Part shown: in pieces, positions 57,622 to 64,000 of the stretch
Numbering within the stretch: position 1 is the first letter of the stretch
Layout of the letters: each line of letters starts with the position of its first letter
Source of the DNA: TMP-7 sp038212445
GTDB lineage: Bacteria > Acidobacteriota > Terriglobia > Bryobacterales > Bryobacteraceae
Reading direction: 5' to 3'
Assembly: GCA_038212445.1 (NCBI GenBank)
Contig: JBBQUM010000015.1
Span: 1-64,000 of the forward strand
DNA length: 64,000 bases
Program-made: the position numbers and the translations under genes
Notes under the pieces: model-generated
Database searches by the model: none
Told to the model about the DNA's origin: nothing
The model's input: only the letters and a program-made list of their open reading frames with translations

Positions 57622-60351
57622 ATGTTGTCGGCCAAGCCAAGTCCTTCACGTGTGGTAACTTCCACCAGTCATCCTCTGGATGTCTTCTTCACGCCCAAAA
57701 ACGTTGCGGTAATTGGCGCAACGGAAACCCCCGGAAGCGTGGGTCGTACCACCCTATGGAACCTCATGAGCACGCCGTTCGGCGGTGCTGTATTCCCGGT
57801 GAATCCCAAACGGTCTAGTGTCTTGGGAATCAAGGCTTACCGCAGCATTCTCGACGTTCCGGAACAGGTAGACCTCGCAGTGGTGGTAACGCCGGCTCCG
57901 ACGGTCCCGCAAGTCATTCATGATTGCGGACAGGCCGGCGTAAAAGGGGCCATCGTAATCTCAGCCGGCTTCAAGGAGCTCGGCGCGCCCGGCATCAAGC
58001 TCGAGGCCGACGTTCTTCGCGAGGCGCGTGCCAATCATATCCGCATCATCGGCCCGAACTGTCTCGGACTGATGAGCCCTCTTACTGGCGTCAATGCCAC
58101 CTTCGCGCGCGGTATGGCCGCGCCCGGGAGCATCGGTTTTATCAGCCAGAGCGGCGCGCTTTGCACGGCCGTACTCGATTGGAGCTTCCAGGAGCGCGTT
58201 GGTTTTAGCGCCTTCATTTCGATTGGGTCGATGCTCGACGTCGACTGGGGCGATCTCATCCAGTATCTTGGCCGCGATCCGCGAACTCGCGCCATCCTGA
58301 TTTACATGGAGTCCATCGGCGACGCCCGCAGCTTTCTCTCCGCTGCCCGCGAGGTCGCGCTCACCAAGCCGATCATCGTCATTAAAGCCGGCCGTACCGC
58401 GGCAGGCGGCAAAGCGGCGGCGTCACACACGGGCGCGCTTACCGGTAGTGACGACGTACTCGACGCGGCCTTCCGGCGCGCCGGCGTCCTTCGTGTTGAC
58501 CGCATCTCTGATCTGTTCTACATGGCTGAAGTGCTCGCCAAACAGCCGCGGCCCAAGGGTCCGAGACTGACCATTCTGACCAATGCCGGTGGTCCCGCAG
58601 TGCTGGCAACCGATACGTTGATCGGGAGTGGCGGCGAACTTTCCGAGATCACTCAAGGCACGATTGACGCGATGAATCCGTTCCTGCCGGAAAGCTGGAG
58701 CCACGCCAATCCCATCGACATTCTCGGCGATGCCGGTCCCGAACGTTACGCGAAGGCGCTTGAGATCGCAGCCAAGGATCCGAATAGCGACGGACTGCTG
58801 GTGGTACTCACGCCGCAGGCCATGACCGATCCCACCGCCACGGCCGAAGCTCTACGGCCGTACGCCAAACTCGACGGAAAACCGGTACTCGCCAGTTGGA
58901 TGGGCGGACCTGAAGTCGCGGCCGGCATTGATATCCTGAATCGCGCCGGCATCCCCACCTACCCCTATCCCGACACTGCCGCCAAAGCGTTCAACTACAT
59001 GTGGCAGTACAACTACAACCTGCGCGGCATCTATGAAACGCCCTCGCTCCCCGAGAACGAGAGCGATTCCGGACGCCAGGTGACAGCCGAACTTATCGCG
59101 ACAGCTCAGGCGGGCGGGCGCACCCTGCTCACCGAGGCCGAATCGAAGAAGCTGCTGGCCGCTTATGGAATTCCCACGGTCCAGATGTACGTCGCCTCGA
59201 CCGCCGCTGAAGCCGTAAACGCGGCTCGCGAAATCGGTTTCCCGGTGGTTCTCAAACTGCATTCAGAGACCCTGACACACAAGACCGACGTGGGCGGAGT
59301 CAAGCTGAATCTGCAGTCCGCTGAAGCGGTACAGGCAGCCTTCGACGAGATTCGTTCCACGGTTACCGAGAAAGCCGGCGCTCAGCATTTCCTCGGCGTC
59401 AGCGTCCAGAAGATGGTGAAGCTGAAGGATGCTTATGAGTTGATCGTTGGCAGCAGCGTTGACCCGCAGTTTGGCCCCGTCCTGCTGTTCGGGCTCGGCG
59501 GACAACTGGTGGAAGTCTTCAAGGATCGCTCGCTGGCCCTGCCGCCGCTGAACTCGACGCTGGCGCGCCGCATGATGGAGCAGACCCGGATTTACAAGGC
59601 GCTGAAGGGCGTGCGCGGCCGCAAGCCGGTGGATCTCGAAGCGCTTGAAATGCTGATGGTCCGCTTCAGCCAACTGGTGGCCGAACAGCCCTGGATCAAA
59701 GAGATCGACATCAATCCGCTGCTCGCCTCCCCCGACGGTTTGGTGGCGCTTGACGCCCGCGTAGTGCTGCATGACGCCTCCACGCCGAAGGAAAAGCTGC
59801 CGCGGACAGCGATTCGCCCCTATCCCACCAAGTACATCTCCGAGTGGAAGATGACGGATGGCCGGCCGGTCACGATCCGCCCGATCCGTCCTGAGGATGA
59901 ACCGGCGATGGTGAAGTTCCACGAGACGCTATCCGATCGCAGCGTCTACTTGCGCTACCTGCACATGATGAAGCTCAGCCAGCGCGTGGCGCACGACCGT
60001 CTAACGCGCATCTGCTTCATTGACTACGATCGCGAGATGGCGCTCGTTGCCGAAGATGTTGACGAGGCCACCGGCGAGAAGCGAATCATCGCTGTCGGAC
60101 GCCTGCAAAAGCTCGCCGGCACAGCCGAGGCTGAACTCGCCGCGCTGGTCAACGATCAACATCAAGGCAAGGGCCTCGGACCGGAACTGGTGCGCCGCCT
60201 GATCGATATCGCGCGCAAGGAGAAGGTGGAGTTGATCCGGGCCGACGTGCTCGCTGACAACACTGCCATGCAGCGCGTGCTTTCGAAAGCCGGCTTCAAG
60301 ATGCACCGCGAGATCGGCGATCCGACCGTGGCTGCTGAGCTGCCGCTGTAA
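57622..60351 (+). CDS. ADP-forming acyl-CoA synthetase fused to GNAT acetyltransferase (Pat-like)
   Basis: 909 aa. Domain order: CoA-binding (KNVAVIGATETPGSVG), succinyl-CoA-ligase-like (NCLGLMSPLTGVNATF, ISQSGALCTAVLDW), the loop with the His usually phosphorylated in ADP-forming CoA ligases (ASHTGALTGSDDV), an ATP-grasp domain (FPVVLKLHSETLTHKTDVGG), and a C-terminal GNAT domain (VTIRPIRPEDEPAM, acetyl-CoA loop NDQHQGKGLGPELV). Pat-type proteins acetylate lysines of acyl-CoA synthetases and are regulated by ligand; here the ligase His is kept, so a CoA ligase activity is also possible. Start ATG 57622. Confidence 0.88.
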   Translation: MLSAKPSPSRVVTSTSHPLDVFFTPKNVAVIGATETPGSVGRTTLWNLMSTPFGGAVFPVNPKRSSVLGIKAYRSILDVPEQVDLAVVVTPAPTVPQVIHDCGQAGVKGAIVISAGFKELGAPGIKLEADVLREARANHIRIIGPNCLGLMSPLTGVNATFARGMAAPGSIGFISQSGALCTAVLDWSFQERVGFSAFISIGSMLDVDWGDLIQYLGRDPRTRAILIYMESIGDARSFLSAAREVALTKPIIVIKAGRTAAGGKAAASHTGALTGSDDVLDAAFRRAGVLRVDRISDLFYMAEVLAKQPRPKGPRLTILTNAGGPAVLATDTLIGSGGELSEITQGTIDAMNPFLPESWSHANPIDILGDAGPERYAKALEIAAKDPNSDGLLVVLTPQAMTDPTATAEALRPYAKLDGKPVLASWMGGPEVAAGIDILNRAGIPTYPYPDTAAKAFNYMWQYNYNLRGIYETPSLPENESDSGRQVTAELIATAQAGGRTLLTEAESKKLLAAYGIPTVQMYVASTAAEAVNAAREIGFPVVLKLHSETLTHKTDVGGVKLNLQSAEAVQAAFDEIRSTVTEKAGAQHFLGVSVQKMVKLKDAYELIVGSSVDPQFGPVLLFGLGGQLVEVFKDRSLALPPLNSTLARRMMEQTRIYKALKGVRGRKPVDLEALEMLMVRFSQLVAEQPWIKEIDINPLLASPDGLVALDARVVLHDASTPKEKLPRTAIRPYPTKYISEWKMTDGRPVTIRPIRPEDEPAMVKFHETLSDRSVYLRYLHMMKLSQRVAHDRLTRICFIDYDREMALVAEDVDEATGEKRIIAVGRLQKLAGTAEAELAALVNDQHQGKGLGPELVRRLIDIARKEKVELIRADVLADNTAMQRVLSKAGFKMHREIGDPTVAAELPL

Positions 60352-60371
60352 GAACTGATACAATCCGCGGA

Positions 60372-60722
60372 ATGCAGGTCTACGATTGGTCGAGCATTCC
60401 GCGGGAAGAATTGAACCCGAAATTCGCACGCCAGGTAATCCACGCCGACACGATGACGGTGGCGCGGATTTACATGAAGAAGGGCTGCTCGGTCCCCGAG
60501 CATAAGCATCACAACGAGCAGATCTCGATCATGACCGAGGGCCGCTTGAAGTTTGTGATTGACGGCAAGGAACTCATCCTCAAGGCGGGCGAAGCCTTGA
60601 GAATTCCGCCGAACGTTCCTCATTCAGCTGAAGCCCTGGATGATTGCACCGCGACTGATCTCTTTTCGCCTCCGCGGCAGGATTGGATCACCGGCGACGA
60701 TGCTTATCTGCGCGGACGCTAA
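60372..60722 (+). CDS. Cupin-domain protein
   Basis: 116 aa, a single conserved-barrel cupin. Motif 1: MKKGCSVPEHKHHNEQISIMTEG with its His and Glu metal ligands; motif 2: ALRIPPNVPHSAEALDD with the His ligand. The family includes metal-bound isomerases, dioxygenases and sensors; the specific role is unknown. It follows the Pat-like gene by 20 bp on the same strand. Confidence 0.8.
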   Translation: MQVYDWSSIPREELNPKFARQVIHADTMTVARIYMKKGCSVPEHKHHNEQISIMTEGRLKFVIDGKELILKAGEALRIPPNVPHSAEALDDCTATDLFSPPRQDWITGDDAYLRGR

Positions 60723-60844
60723 GGCGCAAAGCCACATTAGGCGGCCGACCGCAGTCGAACCCTGATTTTGCCTCCCGCCAGCAGAATCCAGCTGGTCAAG
60801 AACAAGGGATTGTCCGAAACATCGAAGCTGTTATTCTAGTGCCG

Positions 60845-61528
60845 GTGAAAGCGTTGCGCGACATTCTGACCGTGGAGTCTCCCGACGCGACCTTGGACCG
60901 GGCCGCTCTCGACCTTGCATGCATTGAACATCCCGGACTGGACCCAGAGCCCTGGGTGCGCGAGTTGGACCGGCATGCCTCGGAAATCGCTGATCGCGCC
61001 GGAGACCTAAGCGACGGCCGCCGTTTTCTCGAAGTTGCGAATCGATATTTATTCGAAGAAGTCGGCTTTCATGGAAATCAGACGCATTATTACGACCCGC
61101 GTAATAGTTGTTTGAACGATGTTCTCGCGTACAAGACCGGTCTGCCGATTTCACTGGCACTGGTTTACATGGAAATCGGCCGCCGTTTGGCCAAGCCCAT
61201 CTTTGGCATCGGCGCGCCGGGCCACTTCCTCATTCAATACAACGACGGCGGGCTTTCTGTATATATGGATGCGTTCAGTCGGGGCCGGCTTCTTTCACGC
61301 GACCAGTGCCTCGCCATGGTTCGGGAGTATACCCATGCTGAAGCAGCTGACCACCTCCTACTGCCGGTGACCCGGAAACAGTTATTGGTCCGCATGTTAC
61401 GGAACCTCGAAGGCGCCTATGTCCGGCAGAATGATTTCGAAAGAGCCCTCCAGGCGGCGGATCTTCTTCGATTAGCGGGGGAAAGTCGACAGGACTTCCG
61501 TCGCGGTAGTCCCGAAGCGTTTAGCTGA
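60845..61528 (+). CDS. SirB1-like transglutaminase-fold/TPR protein
   Basis: 227 aa from GTG 60845; an earlier GTG at 60839 and a longer open frame exist, so the start is uncertain. The N-terminal region (LRDILTVESPDATLDRAALD) and transglutaminase-like core (YLFEEVGFHGNQTHYYDPRNSCLNDVLAYKTGLPISLALVYMEIGRRL and GIGAPGHFLIQY) match SirB1 family proteins. A short TPR-like C-terminus follows (NLEGAYVRQNDFERALQAADLL). The Cys of NSCLND and the His of PGHFL are candidate catalytic residues. Its function is unknown. Confidence 0.8.
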   Translation: MKALRDILTVESPDATLDRAALDLACIEHPGLDPEPWVRELDRHASEIADRAGDLSDGRRFLEVANRYLFEEVGFHGNQTHYYDPRNSCLNDVLAYKTGLPISLALVYMEIGRRLAKPIFGIGAPGHFLIQYNDGGLSVYMDAFSRGRLLSRDQCLAMVREYTHAEAADHLLLPVTRKQLLVRMLRNLEGAYVRQNDFERALQAADLLRLAGESRQDFRRGSPEAFS

Positions 61529-61611
61529 GGGCGCAGTACCAAGGTCACCCCCACAAAATAGTGCTTTTGCCAATATCACCAAATGCGGGGGGCTGTTACT
61601 CTGATGTTGCG

Positions 61612-61884
61612 ATGGAGCGATGTCCAGATTGCAACTCGGTGATGACCAAAACGGAGAAGAAGTGTGGCTCCTGCGGTACGGTGCTCAAGCGCCGGAATGA
61701 AAATGCTGGACGGGCGAAATTCGCTCTGCTTGCGACTATTTCTCTCTACATGGCCGTGGCGATAACGGTTGCTACGTTTTTTCTCCCCGGCCTTCCCTCT
61801 CTCTCCAAGTGCTTGCCTGCCTGCATTATCCTGCTCATGATTCGAAGCTCAGCGGACCAGATGTCCGATAACAGTACTAAGTAG
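61612..61884 (+). CDS. Zinc-ribbon membrane protein
   Basis: 90 aa from ATG 61612; ATG-less upstream codons of the open frame are less likely. An N-terminal zinc ribbon (Cys-x2-Cys twice: CPDC and CGSC) is followed by two hydrophobic helices (FALLATISLYMAVAITVATFF and LPACIILLMI). Such small proteins are of unknown function and are likely inner-membrane. It lies 64 bp before gatB. Confidence 0.6.
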   Translation: MERCPDCNSVMTKTEKKCGSCGTVLKRRNENAGRAKFALLATISLYMAVAITVATFFLPGLPSLSKCLPACIILLMIRSSADQMSDNSTK

Positions 61885-61948
61885 GGCCCGCGGGATCAAT
61901 CGCCGCAGAGCCACGGCGCGACCACCCCCATCAACATAAAATGGAAAG

Positions 61949-63427
61949 ATGCTCAGCAGCGCCACGCTCGCCTCGCCGGAGGTGATCGCACGGTACGAAG
62001 TCGTCATCGGACTAGAGATCCACGCCCAACTCGCCACGCGGACCAAGATTTTCTGTTCCTGCCCTACCAGCTTTGGCGCACCTCCAAACACGAACGTTTG
62101 TCCACGCTGCCTGGGACTGCCCGGCGCGTTGCCCGTTCTGAATCGCGTCGCTGTTGAGATGGCCGTACGGGGAGCATTGGCGCTCCACTGCCGCATTAAC
62201 GAAGTCTCCCGCTTTGCTCGCAAGAACTACTTCTATCCGGATCTCCCCAAGGGCTACCAGATTTCACAGTTCGACCAGCCGTTTGCCGAGCATGGGTGGG
62301 TGGATGTTGTGGTGGCCGGGCAGGAAAAGAAGCGTATCGGGGTGACCCGTGTCCACATGGAAGACGATGCGGGCAAGAGCGTCCACGACGGCTTCAAGGA
62401 CTCCGATCGCTATACCTACGTCGATCTGAATCGCTCCGGCACGCCGCTGATCGAAATCGTGAGTGAGCCCGACCTGCGCGGTGCAGATGAGGCGGTGGCC
62501 TACTTCGAACAAGTGAAGGAAGCGCTGCAATACCTGAACGTCAGCTCCTGCGACATGGAGAAAGGACACCTGCGCGCCGATGCCAACGTCAGCGTCCGGC
62601 TGAAAGGGGAGACGAAACTCGGAACCCGCGCTGAAGTGAAGAACCTGAACTCATTCCGCTTTCTCAAAGCCGCGATCGAATATGAGGTGGCGCGCCAGGT
62701 GGCCCTGGTTGAGAGCGGCGGACGCGTGGTTCAGGAGACGCGGCTGTACAATCCGGAGCAGGAAGAAACGTTCGGGATGCGCAGCAAGGAAGAAGCGCAC
62801 GACTATCGCTATTTCCCCGAGCCCGACCTGCTACCGCTACGCATTAGCGCGGCTTGGCTGGCAGAGATCACCGAAGGCATGGTGGAGTTGCCTGCCGATC
62901 GACGCGAACGTTTTATTCGTGATTACGGACTCCGCGAGTATGACGCAGAGGTGCTCACGGGCAATCGCGAACTCAGCGACTACTTCGATCTCGCCGCCAA
63001 GGCGTCGGGCGATCCCAAAGCGGCTGCCAACTGGATCATGGGCGATCTGCTGGGCGCGCTCAAAGCCGACGGCAAGGAGATTGCGGATTCGCCGGTTAAA
63101 CCCGATCAGCTAGGCGAACTGCTCAAACTGATCGCGAGCAACGAACTGTCCGGCAAACTCGCCAAACAGGTGTTCCCGAAAATGTTCGCCACGGGCGAGT
63201 CCGCCCGGACCATTATGGAGCGGGAGGGAATTAAGCAGATCAGCGACACAGGCGCCATTGAGAAGGTTGTAGACGAGGTGATTGCCGCGAATCCCAAGCA
63301 GGTGGAGCAGTATCGCGGCGGCAAGACCACCGTATTGAACTTCTTTGTCGGTCAGGTGATGAAGGCCACGCGCGGACAGGCGGGCACGGAAGCGGTCACC
63401 GCAATCCTGAAGCAGAAACTCGACTGA
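61949..63427 (+). CDS. gatB: Asp-tRNA(Asn)/Glu-tRNA(Gln) amidotransferase subunit B
   Basis: 492 aa, typical length. GatB motifs: YEVVIGLEIHAQLATRTKIFC with CPTSFGAPPNTNVCPRCLG (the four-Cys zinc site), GVTRVHMEDDAGKS, YTYVDLNRSGTPLIEIVSEPD, HLRADANVSVR, and the C-terminal YqeY-like domain (KQISDTGAIEKVVDEVIAANPKQVEQYRGGKTTVLNFFVGQVMKAT). With GatA and GatC, not in the window, it amidates mischarged Glu-tRNA(Gln) or Asp-tRNA(Asn). Its end overlaps the convergent sigma-54 activator by 32 bp. Confidence 0.93.
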   Translation: MLSSATLASPEVIARYEVVIGLEIHAQLATRTKIFCSCPTSFGAPPNTNVCPRCLGLPGALPVLNRVAVEMAVRGALALHCRINEVSRFARKNYFYPDLPKGYQISQFDQPFAEHGWVDVVVAGQEKKRIGVTRVHMEDDAGKSVHDGFKDSDRYTYVDLNRSGTPLIEIVSEPDLRGADEAVAYFEQVKEALQYLNVSSCDMEKGHLRADANVSVRLKGETKLGTRAEVKNLNSFRFLKAAIEYEVARQVALVESGGRVVQETRLYNPEQEETFGMRSKEEAHDYRYFPEPDLLPLRISAAWLAEITEGMVELPADRRERFIRDYGLREYDAEVLTGNRELSDYFDLAAKASGDPKAAANWIMGDLLGALKADGKEIADSPVKPDQLGELLKLIASNELSGKLAKQVFPKMFATGESARTIMEREGIKQISDTGAIEKVVDEVIAANPKQVEQYRGGKTTVLNFFVGQVMKATRGQAGTEAVTAILKQKLD

Positions 63428-64000
63428 TTTCGCGAAACTGAAATTTGTTGATGCCGAGCCGGCGGATGCGGAATTCGAGCGTCGATGCCTTGACGCCGAG
63501 AATCTGCGCAGCGCCACGCGGACCGGAAATGCGTCCGCCGGTTTCTTTCAGCGCATTCTCGATGAGCGCACGGTCGGCGAGCGGAGCCTGCTCGTAGGAT
63601 CGCGGCACTTCCTCCGCCTCGGGCTCGGCCCGCAACACACTGTCGTAGGACAGCAGCACCGCGCGCTCCACCACGTTTTCCAGTTCACGGACGTTGCCCG
63701 GCCACGGATTCGTCATCCACTTGGCGAGCGCTTCCTTGTCGATTCGCGTGATGGTGCGTCCGTGGCGTTTGGAGTGCTTCTCGGCGAAGTGGGCTACCAG
63801 CGGCGGAATGTCGCCGGGACGGTCGCGCAAGGGCGGCACATGAAGCGGGAAGACATTCAGCCGGTAGAACAGATCATCGCGAAAGCGGCCGGCGCGTATT
63901 TCCGAGGCGAGGTCGCGGTTGGTGGCTGCCACCAGTCGCACGTCGACCCGCAAGGTGTGGGAACCGCCTAGCCGTTCAAACTCGCGCTCCTGCAGGACGC
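63396..64000 (-). CDS. Sigma-54-dependent transcriptional activator (partial, 5' end outside window)
   Basis: The C-terminal ~200 residues of a longer protein whose start lies beyond 64000. The sequence from the window edge reads through LQEREFERLGGSHTLRVDV into the AAA+ core (RLVAATNRDLASEIRAGRFRDDLFYRLNVFPLHVPPLRDRPGDIP, with the sensor and R-finger region) and NPWPGNVRELENVVERAVLLS. A Fis-type HTH follows (IENALKETGGRISGPRGAAQILGVKASTLEFRIRRLGI). It activates sigma-54 promoters; N-terminal sensing part not seen. Its 3' end overlaps gatB by 32 bp. Confidence 0.9.
   Translation of the reverse strand, partial: VLQEREFERLGGSHTLRVDVRLVAATNRDLASEIRAGRFRDDLFYRLNVFPLHVPPLRDRPGDIPPLVAHFAEKHSKRHGRTITRIDKEALAKWMTNPWPGNVRELENVVERAVLLSYDSVLRAEPEAEEVPRSYEQAPLADRALIENALKETGGRISGPRGAAQILGVKASTLEFRIRRLGINKFQFREISRVSASGLR

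Noticed and set aside
57327..57665. 112-codon minus-strand open frame across the gap before the Pat-like gene
   Set aside because: Overlaps the start of the well-supported plus-strand gene and has no motif; the other strand is equally open.

Overview
The window looks like a chromosome segment of an Acidobacteriota bacterium, most likely of the Solibacter/Bryobacter/Paludibaculum branch. This is inferred from high GC with strong GC3 bias and from family content: an orphan 'ADOP' MacB/FtsX permease, a CadC-type winged helix fused to a TolB propeller, NF038129-type PEP-CTERM proteins, PQQ-propeller and SCO proteins, and a secretin beside an AAA+ ATPase. There are no rRNA or tRNA genes, CRISPR arrays, insertion sequences or integrases that I can recognise. 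The last gene runs off the right edge.

Layout. 1-9.5 kb: secreted and surface proteins (small YXWQXW-like protein, haem-peroxidase lipoprotein, CadC/TolB sensor, PEP-CTERM cluster with a kelch-like protein, DUF6065-like protein). 9.5-12.5 kb: two paralogous subtilases around a small I9-like protein; the second subtilase has lost its oxyanion Asn. 12.6-15.7 kb: a CHASE3/PAS/GAF histidine kinase. 15.8-24.3 kb: a tight operon for branched acyl-CoA catabolism (biotin-dependent carboxylase beta and alpha, acyl-CoA dehydrogenase, acyl-CoA ligase, a split AtuA, enoyl-CoA hydratase), which resembles the Pseudomonas atu gene set without its two SDR genes. 24.3-30.2 kb: two envelope proteins behind a pair of palindromic repeats, the ADOP permease, a LmbE deacetylase and a YggX protein. 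30.2-35.2 kb, minus strand: ATP-grasp ligase, small secreted and membrane proteins, a B12-binding radical SAM protein and an AAA+ ATPase. 35.2-45.2 kb: secretin-like protein, PQQ/EF-hand propeller, membrane protein and hydrolase, a SCO protein divergent from a copper radical oxidase, and a UxaA/GarD-type dehydratase. 45.2-46.3 kb: a broken glycoside hydrolase. 46.6-57.2 kb: a plus-strand polysaccharide locus (YggS, three GT4 glycosyltransferases, one fused to a methyltransferase, a CocE/NonD hydrolase, DUF3108, an ABC-2 export permease with a fused sandwich domain, a sugar-acid dehydratase). 57.6-64 kb: Pat-like CoA ligase/GNAT, cupin, SirB1-like protein, zinc-ribbon protein, GatB, and part of a sigma-54 activator.

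The strongest observation is at 32.5 kb. The radical SAM gene appears to end at a TGA, but the next codons extend the reading frame to Cys-Sec-Ala-Glu-Pro plus nine residues and a TAA stop. A 6-bp hairpin with a 5-nt loop lies at the right distance after the TGA for a bacterial SECIS. This matches the tail that defines the CUAEP/CCAEP-tail radical SAM family, so the gene most likely encodes a selenoprotein that conventional gene calling truncates. Other points of interest are the degenerate subtilase pair, two flagellin-hook-like repeats inserted in the secretin, a 19-bp perfect palindrome between the SCO and copper-oxidase genes, and two palindromic repeat copies whose stem differences are compensatory.
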